A DNA stretch of 54,157 bases from Terriglobia bacterium (GTDB lineage: Bacteria; Acidobacteriota; Terriglobia; Terriglobales; Acidobacteriaceae): positions 1-54,157 of the forward strand of contig JAJPHW010000032.1 of assembly GCA_021325035.1 (NCBI GenBank), read 5' to 3'. Below the pieces are notes generated by a model. The model worked only from the letters and a program-made list of their open reading frames with translations. It was not told the DNA's origin and did no database searches. Below are positions 1-7,018 of the stretch, in pieces. Every line of letters starts with the position of its first letter. The first letter of the stretch is position 1. A program made the position numbers and the translations under genes.

Positions 1-26
1 TCGGCGTCGCCGTTGTGAGCACACGT

Positions 27-102
27 GGCCAGGTAGCTCAGGTGGTAGAGCGCAGCCCTGAAAAGGCTGGCGTCGGCGGTTCAACTCCGTCCCTGGCCAC
101 CA
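27..102 (+). tRNA. tRNA-Phe (anticodon GAA)
   Basis: The sequence folds into a complete cloverleaf. A 7-bp acceptor stem (GGCCAGG with CCTGGCC) encloses a D arm GCTC/GAGC and a 5-bp anticodon stem CAGCC/GGCTG around the loop CTGAAAA. The T arm is GGCGG/CCGTC around TTCAACT. The loop centre reads GAA, which decodes phenylalanine. The 3' CCA is encoded (100-102) after discriminator A99. It is not followed by an integrase or a repeated 3' end, so nothing suggests use as an attachment site. Bases 103-334 downstream hold no gene I can support. Confidence 0.96.
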
Positions 103-334
103 TATTTATCAACGACATACCCATTTCGGGTTCCCAGCGTTTGCGCACATTTGCGAACAAAACTATTTGCATAACTTCACTACTGAACCAGATTCATTAG
201 TCGTCCGACCACTCGACGTTGCGATTCCTGGGACGAACTGCGGGTAAATATCCAGCGTCGTGCTTGCCTGGAGCCACATCTGCCCCCGCTCGTCTTTCAT
301 ATCGGCTCCGGCCATTTTCAGCTTTCTAAAGCGG

Positions 335-1720
335 TCAAGCCGGTTTTGCAGCCAGTGGCAGACGGACCTGAAAGCAAGTATCGCCCGGTTTTGAGAAAAC
401 TTGAACGCTACCACGATGCTTCTTCATGATGCGTTGCACGGTATCCAAGCCAAGCCCGGTACCTTCGCCTACACTTTTTGTGGTGAAGAATGGATCGAAG
501 ATGTGAGGCAAAATATCGGACGGAATCCCCGGGCCGTTGTCTCGAATTTCGACGATGGCACAATCGTCTTCACGGTAGGCGCGAATACGAATTTCGCCGT
601 TGCCTCCCATGGCGTCAATCGCGTTGTCAATGATGTTCGTCCAGACTTGGTTGAGTTCGCTGCCGAATGAGTTCACCAGAAGCGGATTCTTATCATAGTC
701 GCGATTAACTTTGACCCCATGCTTCAATTTGTAATTCATGATGGTCAGAGTATTTTCCAAGCCCTTGACGATATCCACGTTCTGCACCGGGGATTGGTCC
801 ATGAAGGTGTATTCCTTGATGGCGCGGACTAAGTCCGAAATTCTGGCAGTGCTGTTTTCCAGTTCGGTCAACAGATTGAAGATTTCAACGGAAGCGGCGA
901 TGCGCAAAAGCGCTGCGCGGGCTGTGTCCGCTTCTAGAGTGGCAAAGAGAGTTTCGAGCGCCTGCGGAGTGATGTTGCGCCGTGCAAGATCGGCAGCCAG
1001 TTGCCAGAGGTCATTTTGTCCGTGACTGCGCAATAGCGAATCTATTTCGTCTTCCAGGTCACTGATAGCCAGTGCGTCTTTGGGTGGTTCGGCGGGTGCG
1101 GTAAAAGAAGCCTCCAACTTCTCAATTTCCGCTTTCTGCGCCGGAGTTAGATCGCGCCGTCCTAATTCGTGGCTGGCGTTCTTGATCTTTTTCAGCATGT
1201 CCCGAAGTTGACCGGCCGCGCGTTTCGCCGCAGAAGCGGGATTATTAAGTTCATGAGCCAGCCCGGCTGAAAGTTTGCCGAGAGATGCAAGCCGCTCGCG
1301 TTGTTGCTCAATGCGAGTGGTTTCGCGAATCCGATCCGCCATCAAAGACACGAGGCGTCTTGTTAGCTCCGGCATTTTCTGGATAAGTTCAGGAAAATGC
1401 GAGGCCGGGAAGCGAAGTACGCGGCCTTCCGTAACCGCTCGCATACTAACCGTGAATTGTGTCATGCGCGAGAAGGGGAGCACGCCACTAACTGACCCCG
1501 GCGCGACTGCGAACGCAATAGTCTGGCCGCCGAATTCACCGCGGCCTTCCATTTCGCCTTCAAGGACCACATACATAGAATCCGCTGGATCGCCTTGACG
1601 CGAGTAGGTCTTGCCAGCCTCCAATTTGATCTCTTCGCATTGGCTAAGAAACCATGCGATTTGATCGTCAGGAAGATCTTTAAATGCAGGAGTGCGAAGC
1701 AGCTCTGATTTGTCAGCCAT
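335..1720 (-). CDS. CRP-like-sensor histidine kinase
   Basis: This is a 461-residue cytoplasmic sensor kinase without membrane segments. Residues about 10-125 form a cyclic-nucleotide-binding (CRP/cNMP) fold, followed by a linker helix. The H box around His156 reads GLAHELNNP. The C-terminus carries the HATPase boxes: N box NIIDNAIDAMG, G1 DNGPGIP, F box FDPFFTTK and G2 GEGTGLGL. It would autophosphorylate on His156 and pass phosphate to a receiver. The gene directly upstream ends two bases before this ATG and encodes a receiver domain, so the pair is almost certainly one operon and probably one signalling pathway. The ligand of the CRP-like domain cannot be told from sequence. The start is the ATG immediately after the neighbour's stop codon. 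Confidence 0.9.
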   Translation of the reverse strand: MADKSELLRTPAFKDLPDDQIAWFLSQCEEIKLEAGKTYSRQGDPADSMYVVLEGEMEGRGEFGGQTIAFAVAPGSVSGVLPFSRMTQFTVSMRAVTEGRVLRFPASHFPELIQKMPELTRRLVSLMADRIRETTRIEQQRERLASLGKLSAGLAHELNNPASAAKRAAGQLRDMLKKIKNASHELGRRDLTPAQKAEIEKLEASFTAPAEPPKDALAISDLEDEIDSLLRSHGQNDLWQLAADLARRNITPQALETLFATLEADTARAALLRIAASVEIFNLLTELENSTARISDLVRAIKEYTFMDQSPVQNVDIVKGLENTLTIMNYKLKHGVKVNRDYDKNPLLVNSFGSELNQVWTNIIDNAIDAMGGNGEIRIRAYREDDCAIVEIRDNGPGIPSDILPHIFDPFFTTKSVGEGTGLGLDTVQRIMKKHRGSVQVFSKPGDTCFQVRLPLAAKPA

Positions 1721-1722
1721 GT

Positions 1723-3417
1723 TTAGACTTTGCTCAAATATTGATGGATAAACTGTACCGCGACAGAGCCCTCTCCTACGCTGGAAGCGACCCGTTTAAC
1801 GGACCCATGCCGCACGTCACCGACGGCAAAAACTCCGGGGACGTTAGTTTCCAACAAAAATGGATCACGCTCGAGATTCCAGCCTTGAGGTCGCTTGCCA
1901 TCATGAATAAGATCAGGTCCTGTAAGTATGAATCCCCGGTCATCGCGCTCAATTACACCGCCGAGCCAGTCCGTTCGGGGCAAAGCCCCAATGAAGATAA
2001 ACATGGACGTAGCGGTAACGCGCTCGATCTTGTTCGTGTCGGAGCAGAGTACGGAGATTTCTTCCAGATGTTCATTCCCGTGGGCTTCGATTACGGAGGC
2101 ATGCGCCCATATTTGAATGTTTGGCATTTCTTTAATCTGATCAATCAAATACTGGGACATGGTGCTGGAGAGAGAGCTTCCACGGACCAAAATGATCACA
2201 CGTTCTGCATAGCGGGCGAAGTTCATGGCTGCCTGACCAGCAGAGTTTGCTCCCCCAATCACATAAACGATTTCGCCTTTGCAGGAAAGCGCTTCGGTTG
2301 CCCCACCGCCGTAATAGACGCCGGCGCCCTGCAATTTATCCACGCCAACTGCATCCAAACGCCGCCACTGAACTCCTGTCGCGATCATGAGCGCATGACA
2401 GGAGATTTCACTGCCGTCTGCGAGTTTAATGATGCGATAGGGCCCTTCAATACGAAGACTGAGAGCTTCCTGCGGGGAAAGAATCTCCACATTAAAACGC
2501 CGCGCCTGAACAACCGCGCGCCGGGCCAGATCGCCGCCACTAAGGCCGGTAGGAAACCCAAGATAGTTTTCGATGCGCGAACTCATGCCAGCCTGACCAC
2601 CCGGAGCTTCGCGTTCGACCATGACGGTATGCAGGCCTTCAGAAGCGCCATAGACCGCAGCCGCGAGTCCGGCAGGGCCTCCACCAACGATCGCCAGATC
2701 GTAAAAGTCGGTTTCGGCGCGCGTGCGCAACCCGACTTTCTGCGCGACGTCCGCTGGAAGGCTTTCCAAAAGCTTTGTTCCGTCAGGGAACAGCACAATG
2801 GGCAAATTGGTAGCCTCCGGGCCGAGTACTTCTAAAAGACGCTTCGTGTCCGCGTCATTCGCGGAAAGCTCGACATCTATCCATTGATAGGGGATGTGAT
2901 TACGAGCCAGGAAGTCACGCAACTCGTAGGACTTAGGCGACCAACGTGTACCTAATACTCGAATTCCCTGAAAGGTGGGGCGATAGGAAGCCTGCCAGTC
3001 GTCCAACAAATCATCCAGTTGAGGGTAGAGGTGATCCGTGGGAGGGTCCCATGGCTTCATGAAAAAGTAATTGATATTGGCTTGATTAATGGCGCTGATG
3101 GCCGCATTCGTGTCCGCATAGGCGGTCAGTAACGCTCGTTTGGCGTCGGGGAAAATGCGAGTCGCTTCCTGCAAAAATCCAACGCCATCCATGCGTGGCA
3201 TACGTTGGTCAGCAAGCAACAGGGCGACGCTGTCATTGCGAATTTTTAATTGCTTGAGCAAATCCAGGGCGGCTTCAGGAGAATCGCTTCCAATCACGCG
3301 GTATTCCGCGCCATAACGAGAACGCAAATCTCGTTCGACGGCCCGCAGCACGTCGGAGTCATCATCCACACTCAGTAAGATCGGTTTCGGCATGATTGCT
3401 TTCTGTCCGTCCGACAA
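1723..3417 (-). CDS. Response-receiver / thioredoxin-reductase-like FAD oxidoreductase fusion
   Basis: This 564-residue protein has three parts. Residues 12-130 are an intact receiver domain with acidic pocket D18-D20, phosphoacceptor D70, T98 and K121. Residues about 150-230 resemble a thioredoxin/glutaredoxin fold without a CxxC. Residues 238-564 are a thioredoxin-reductase-type flavoprotein with the FAD motif GGGPAG (245-250), a second dinucleotide motif VIGGANSAG and the C-terminal FAD motif GVFAVGDVRHG. The reductase part lacks the CxxC redox pair: the place where CATC normally sits reads YYGGGATEAL. It therefore cannot be a classical thioredoxin reductase and may be a redox or NAD(P)H sensor-effector switched by phosphorylation. 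It is the first gene of a two-gene unit with the histidine kinase. An alternative start is Met9 (3393). Confidence 0.9.
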   Translation of the reverse strand: MSDGQKAIMPKPILLSVDDDSDVLRAVERDLRSRYGAEYRVIGSDSPEAALDLLKQLKIRNDSVALLLADQRMPRMDGVGFLQEATRIFPDAKRALLTAYADTNAAISAINQANINYFFMKPWDPPTDHLYPQLDDLLDDWQASYRPTFQGIRVLGTRWSPKSYELRDFLARNHIPYQWIDVELSANDADTKRLLEVLGPEATNLPIVLFPDGTKLLESLPADVAQKVGLRTRAETDFYDLAIVGGGPAGLAAAVYGASEGLHTVMVEREAPGGQAGMSSRIENYLGFPTGLSGGDLARRAVVQARRFNVEILSPQEALSLRIEGPYRIIKLADGSEISCHALMIATGVQWRRLDAVGVDKLQGAGVYYGGGATEALSCKGEIVYVIGGANSAGQAAMNFARYAERVIILVRGSSLSSTMSQYLIDQIKEMPNIQIWAHASVIEAHGNEHLEEISVLCSDTNKIERVTATSMFIFIGALPRTDWLGGVIERDDRGFILTGPDLIHDGKRPQGWNLERDPFLLETNVPGVFAVGDVRHGSVKRVASSVGEGSVAVQFIHQYLSKV

Positions 3418-3476
3418 TCATAGCGGACTACGAAGTCGTGTTATTAAACTCATTAGATACAGAAATCGTGATTTGG

Positions 3477-3505
3477 TTGCGCAAACCTTATCGTTTCACG
3501 CGCAA
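3477..3505. repeat. Imperfect inverted repeat between the kdpD sensor half and the receiver-reductase gene
   Basis: The arms TTGCGCAAAC and GTTT-cac-GCGCAA pair over 10 bp with one 3-nt bulge around the loop CTTATC. It overlaps the last codons of the upstream minus-strand gene and lies about 60 bases before the start of the next one. No T-tract follows on either strand, so it is not a standard intrinsic terminator. It could be an RNA processing or attenuation hairpin, or an operator. The 78-bp gap it sits in is the only room for a promoter for the receiver-reductase/kinase pair. Confidence 0.35.
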
Positions 3506-4971
3506 GGCAACGAAAAGAAAAAAACTGAACCATGCCCCGGTTGGCTGGTTACACCGATTTTTCCACCATGCGCCTCCACAATGGCTTTGGCGATGGCCAA
3601 TCCCATTCCTGTGCCCTGAACATGCACACGATGGTTTCTTCCGCGATAAAACTTGTCGAAAATAAGCGCCTGCTCGAAATCGTCAATACCATGCCCATGA
3701 TCCGCAACGCTCGTAACGACGAAATTGTCTTTTAACTCAGCTGTAAACTGAATTTTGCTGTCAGCCGCGGAATATTTGGCTGCATTTTCCAGTAGCTGCG
3801 TGAGAACCTCCTGAATTCTTGCCAGGTCATAGCGTGCATTCGGCAGGTCCGCGGGTACATTGACTTCCACCGGATGTCCGGCAAGCAGTGACTTTGATTC
3901 CTCAACCGCGCCCTCAATCGCGCTGCGAATTGAGTGAATTTGCAAATCCAGTTCGACTTTTCCAGAGTCCCATTGCGCCATTTCCGCAGCTTCACCCACT
4001 AGCCGGTTGAGGCGGTCGCTTTCTTCGTCAATGACTGTCAATAGTTCATGTTGCTGAGGTGCTCCAAGATTTTGATTGGCTAGAAGTGAAGTTACGGATG
4101 CTTTGATGGAAGTAAGCGGGGTGCGGAATTCATGAGCCACAGAATCGAGTAGCGTGCTGCGGAGTTGGTCGCTTTGGCGTGCCGCTTCTGCCCGGCCCAA
4201 GTCTTCGATTGCACCGGCGCGCTCAACCGCAATCGCAATCAGGCTGCTTAGGGCTTCAAGCGATTGTCGCGATGGTAAGTGATCGCCAGATATGCCAATG
4301 CTACCGACAACGCGCACCCCCATGCGCAAGGGCCAGAATGCACGGTTGTTTTCCCCGTCAATTCTAGGTTCCCCGCGCAAGTTCACCAGTTGGAGATCAT
4401 GTGGTTCGAGTCCATTGGTGTTCGGGCCCGAGCGGTAAATATCAGCTTTGTCAGGTAAAAATAAGGCCACTGCGCGGACGCCGAAATATTCAACCACAAA
4501 GCGGGGGATTGAGTTTAAAAGTTCAGGCAGGTTATCGCTGGATAAAAGCTGCTGGCTAAATGAATACAGGCGCTCAACTTCTTTGCGTCGCTCGTTCGCT
4601 AAAATAGCCTCGCGATGTGCCCTTTCCGACAATCGGCTGGCCAATACTGCCGTGACGAGAAAGGCGACTAGAGCAACCCAATTTTGCGGATCGGAAATCG
4701 TGAAAGTCCCAACCGGAGGCAAGAAAAAATAGTTAAAAGCCAGGGTTGATACGATGGCTGTGAAGACTGCTTGCGCCAATCCCCACGCGGCCGAGATGCA
4801 AAGTACGCCGAGCAGGTACGACAGCGCCACTGTGGTCGGATTGACATGAATTAGTCGGTAATAAACAAGCGTAACAAGGCCTATGCCTGCGCTGGCTATC
4901 GCGTAACCCCATATCTTTTTTATGTTCCGATCCACTTTATGTTCCGATCTACGCAAGCGATTGTAGCCCAT
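3496..4971 (-). CDS. kdpD: KdpD sensor-kinase half (DUF4118-GAF-histidine kinase)
   Basis: This corresponds to the C-terminal half of KdpD, the potassium/turgor sensor. About four closely packed membrane segments (DUF4118) come first, including the typical FNYFFLPPVGTF. A GAF-like domain follows, then the H box VAHEFRTPLTS (His292 from the TTG at 5007, His280 from this ATG). The kinase boxes are FDKFYRG and GTGMGLAIAK. The KdpD ATPase and Usp domains are absent; they are encoded by the divergent gene at 5016. The start is uncertain. TTG 5007, ATG 4971 and GTG 4935 are all in frame. GTG 4935 has the best ribosome-binding site (GGA seven bases before), and a 17-bp tandem repeat that is not a multiple of three falls just upstream of it. 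The partner is presumably KdpE (6137). Confidence 0.88.
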   Translation of the reverse strand: MGYNRLRRSEHKVDRNIKKIWGYAIASAGIGLVTLVYYRLIHVNPTTVALSYLLGVLCISAAWGLAQAVFTAIVSTLAFNYFFLPPVGTFTISDPQNWVALVAFLVTAVLASRLSERAHREAILANERRKEVERLYSFSQQLLSSDNLPELLNSIPRFVVEYFGVRAVALFLPDKADIYRSGPNTNGLEPHDLQLVNLRGEPRIDGENNRAFWPLRMGVRVVGSIGISGDHLPSRQSLEALSSLIAIAVERAGAIEDLGRAEAARQSDQLRSTLLDSVAHEFRTPLTSIKASVTSLLANQNLGAPQQHELLTVIDEESDRLNRLVGEAAEMAQWDSGKVELDLQIHSIRSAIEGAVEESKSLLAGHPVEVNVPADLPNARYDLARIQEVLTQLLENAAKYSAADSKIQFTAELKDNFVVTSVADHGHGIDDFEQALIFDKFYRGRNHRVHVQGTGMGLAIAKAIVEAHGGKIGVTSQPGHGSVFFFSLPCA

Positions 4972-5015
4972 GTGTCCACATGACAATTTGTCTATTCTGA
5001 ACGACAATCATTTCG
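4919..5015. promoter_or_regulatory. Divergent control region between the two KdpD halves
   Basis: The segment contains a 17-bp tandem duplication (4919-4935 and 4936-4952, 16 of 17 bases identical, core TTTATGTTCCGATC). It also has an inverted repeat CATGTG-tc-CACATG (4969-4982) and the odd palindrome GACAATTTGTC (4982-4992). Two divergent genes start on either side, so these are good candidates for operator sites, perhaps for KdpE itself. I see no convincing -35/-10 pair. Part of the segment would be coding if the sensor half starts at 4971 or 5007. No clear Shine-Dalgarno sequence precedes the ATG at 5016, which may mean a leaderless or short-leader transcript. Confidence 0.45.
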
Positions 5016-6137
5016 ATGCCCAAGACTCCTGAACAATGGCTTGAAGAAGCGGCGCCTGCAAAAAAAGGCGGAGTGTTTAAGTTGTTTCTCGGATATGCGC
5101 CCGGTGTGGGCAAGACTTTCAGTATGTTAAGCGAGGCCATCCGCCGCAAGAGCCGTGGCGAAAATGTTGTGATTGGGGTGGTTGAAACGCACGGGCGGCA
5201 GGGAATTATCGAACTTGCGGCTCAACTGGATACAGTTCCGCGGAAGAAGATTGAATACAAAGGCACGCTGTTCGAAGAAATGGATGTGGATGCGATTCGC
5301 ACCTACAACGCGCACGTGGTCCTTGTGGACGAACTCGCGCACACGAACATAGAAGGAAGCAAGCATCACAAACGCTACGAAGATGTCTTCGAGCTGCTCG
5401 AGGCGGGGATGGATGTGCTTTCCACAATGAACATTCAGCATCTGGAAAGTATGACTCCCACGGTGCAGGGCCTGACTGGAATTCAAGTGCGGGAAACTGT
5501 GCCGGATTGGGTTTTGCAGCGCGCCGACGAAATTGTGATGGCGGATCTGACGCCCGAAGCCCTTCAGAACCGCATGAAGCGTGGCGATATTTATCCTCAG
5601 GAGCGTGTTGACCGAGCATTAGGGAATTTCTTTCGCGAGGGAAACCTGATTGCCCTGCGGGAACTCGCGCTGCGCCAGGTTGCACAAGCAGTGGATCGAG
5701 AACTTGAGTCCTACCGCGAAAAGGATGAACTGGGCAGGCGGGTCGCGATCAGAGAGAGAATCGCGGTTTGTATAAGCTCCAATCCGGCGGCAAAATATCT
5801 GATTGCGCGCGGCTCTCGCATGGCGCAAGCCATTGACGCGGACTTGCACGTGGTCTATGTCGATCTCGGTCAGGATGAAAGTGAAGCGAATCAAAAAACG
5901 TTGGATGCAAACATCCTTTTTGCGCGGAATGTGGGTGCGACCGTAACTCGCACTCATGGGAAAAGTGTGGCTGAAGCAGTAGCTGAATTCGTGAAGGAAA
6001 AACACATTACGCAAGTCGTGTTCGGCCGTTCGGCGACAAGCGGGTGGCGGCGATATTTATATTTTTCCGCTATTCACAAATTTCTGCGTGATGCCCCCGC
6101 TGTGGATGTTCACATTGTGACTCAGGAGCCAGACTAG
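5016..6137 (+). CDS. kdpD: KdpD N-terminal half (KdpD ATPase domain plus Usp domain)
   Basis: This 373-residue protein matches the cytoplasmic N-terminal half of KdpD. It has the Walker A motif GYAPGVGKT (26-34), the Walker B-like VVLVDELAHTN (101-111) and the KdpD signature RYEDVFELLEAGMDV. A universal-stress-protein domain fills about 248-370. It stops before the membrane segments. E. coli KdpD is 894 residues in one chain; here that length is divided between this gene and the divergent kinase at 3496-4971. In the known family this half binds nucleotide and modulates the kinase/phosphatase balance. Here it would act in trans on the membrane kinase or on another partner. It overlaps kdpE by one base, so the two are translated together. 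Confidence 0.92.
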   Translation: MPKTPEQWLEEAAPAKKGGVFKLFLGYAPGVGKTFSMLSEAIRRKSRGENVVIGVVETHGRQGIIELAAQLDTVPRKKIEYKGTLFEEMDVDAIRTYNAHVVLVDELAHTNIEGSKHHKRYEDVFELLEAGMDVLSTMNIQHLESMTPTVQGLTGIQVRETVPDWVLQRADEIVMADLTPEALQNRMKRGDIYPQERVDRALGNFFREGNLIALRELALRQVAQAVDRELESYREKDELGRRVAIRERIAVCISSNPAAKYLIARGSRMAQAIDADLHVVYVDLGQDESEANQKTLDANILFARNVGATVTRTHGKSVAEAVAEFVKEKHITQVVFGRSATSGWRRYLYFSAIHKFLRDAPAVDVHIVTQEPD

Positions 6138-6841
6138 TGGCTCAGGTCACTGAACACCGCCGCATTTTGGTTGTGGACGATGAACCGCAAATCACCCGCG
6201 TGTTGCGCACCAGCCTATCGAGTCAGGGGTACGACATCCGCGTAGCGAATGACGGCGAGACCGCTCTGGAAATCATGAAAGACTGGTCGCCGGAGTTAAT
6301 CATCACCGATTTGTCTATGCCGAACATGGATGGATTGGAGTTGTGCCGTCAACTACGACCAAAATCACAAGCACCGATCATTGTTTTGTCGGTGAGAGGA
6401 CAAGAGCGCACAAAAGTAGAAGCGCTCGATGCCGGAGCGGATGATTACATCACCAAGCCATTCGGAATCGAAGAATTGCTGGCCCGTGTCCGGGCTAACT
6501 TGCGGCGCGTTCCCGCGGCTGGCGATGGTCAGCCGACTTTGATTGAGATTGGAGATTTCCGTATAGATCTGTCCGCACACAAAGTGTGCGTGAATCAACG
6601 TGAAGTGCATCTCACTCCGAAGGAATTTGATTTGCTTGTATATCTCGCGCGTCATGCCGGGAAAGTTGTCACCCATCGCGCCTTGCTCGCTGCAATTTGG
6701 GGTGGGCAAAGCACCGAGCAAGTTGAATATCTTCGTGTGTTTGTAGGCCAGCTACGCAAGAAACTGGAGCCAGACTCCCTCTCACCTCGTTATATAGTTA
6801 CAGAGCCATGGGTCGGATACCGCTTCGAACCGGGGCAATAG
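6137..6841 (+). CDS. kdpE: KdpE response regulator (OmpR family)
   Basis: This is a 234-residue DNA-binding regulator. The receiver domain has the acidic pair VDDEP, phosphoacceptor D58 in IITDLSMP, and the conserved lysine in DDYITKPFG. It is followed by an OmpR/PhoB winged helix with LTPKEFDLLVYLARH and VEYLRVFVGQLRKKLE. The sequence is typical of KdpE, the activator of the kdp operon under potassium limitation. The start is GTG at 6137, sharing its first base with the stop of the KdpD N-half (TAGTG). The porin-kdpFABC genes begin 177 bp downstream and are the obvious target. Confidence 0.93.
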   Translation: MAQVTEHRRILVVDDEPQITRVLRTSLSSQGYDIRVANDGETALEIMKDWSPELIITDLSMPNMDGLELCRQLRPKSQAPIIVLSVRGQERTKVEALDAGADDYITKPFGIEELLARVRANLRRVPAAGDGQPTLIEIGDFRIDLSAHKVCVNQREVHLTPKEFDLLVYLARHAGKVVTHRALLAAIWGGQSTEQVEYLRVFVGQLRKKLEPDSLSPRYIVTEPWVGYRFEPGQ

Positions 6842-7018
6842 TATGCCATTCGTCATCAGCGAATAAAGAGTTCCTACCCCTCAACACCTGCCATTTTGTC
6901 TTTACGAATTCCTTATGAACTATTAACCCCACTTTTACGCTCAAAGATTTTTAATCGAAGGTTGCGCTAATGAAGGATTGGGACTCTATTTCATCGTCAG
7001 ATATGAGGAGAACTCATT
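6842..7018 (+). promoter_or_regulatory. Leader/promoter region of the porin-kdpFABC operon
   Basis: This 177-bp gap is AT-rich in its middle. A weak sigma-70 candidate is TTGTCT (6896-6901) with TATTAA (6921-6926), spacer 19. Two TTTACG-type elements (6901-6906 and near 6934) flank the -10 region and could be KdpE half-sites; this is speculative. A clear Shine-Dalgarno sequence, GAGGAG, lies just upstream of the GTG at 7019 and fixes the porin start. No terminator is visible after kdpE, so read-through from kdpDE is possible. Confidence 0.35.

Noticed and set aside
27-102. tRNA-Phe as an integration site for a mobile element
   Set aside because: No integrase, no repeated tRNA 3' end and no change of gene character downstream; all neighbours look like core genes of this lineage.
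163-414. Short minus-strand frame after the tRNA
   Set aside because: It overlaps the 3' end of the histidine kinase in another frame and has no ribosome-binding site or family match; bases 103-334 are left unassigned.
1684-2835. Long plus-strand open frame (383 codons) opposite the receiver-reductase gene
   Set aside because: It is antisense to a gene with clear domains, has no recognisable motif and composition typical of a shadow frame, and lacks a ribosome-binding site.
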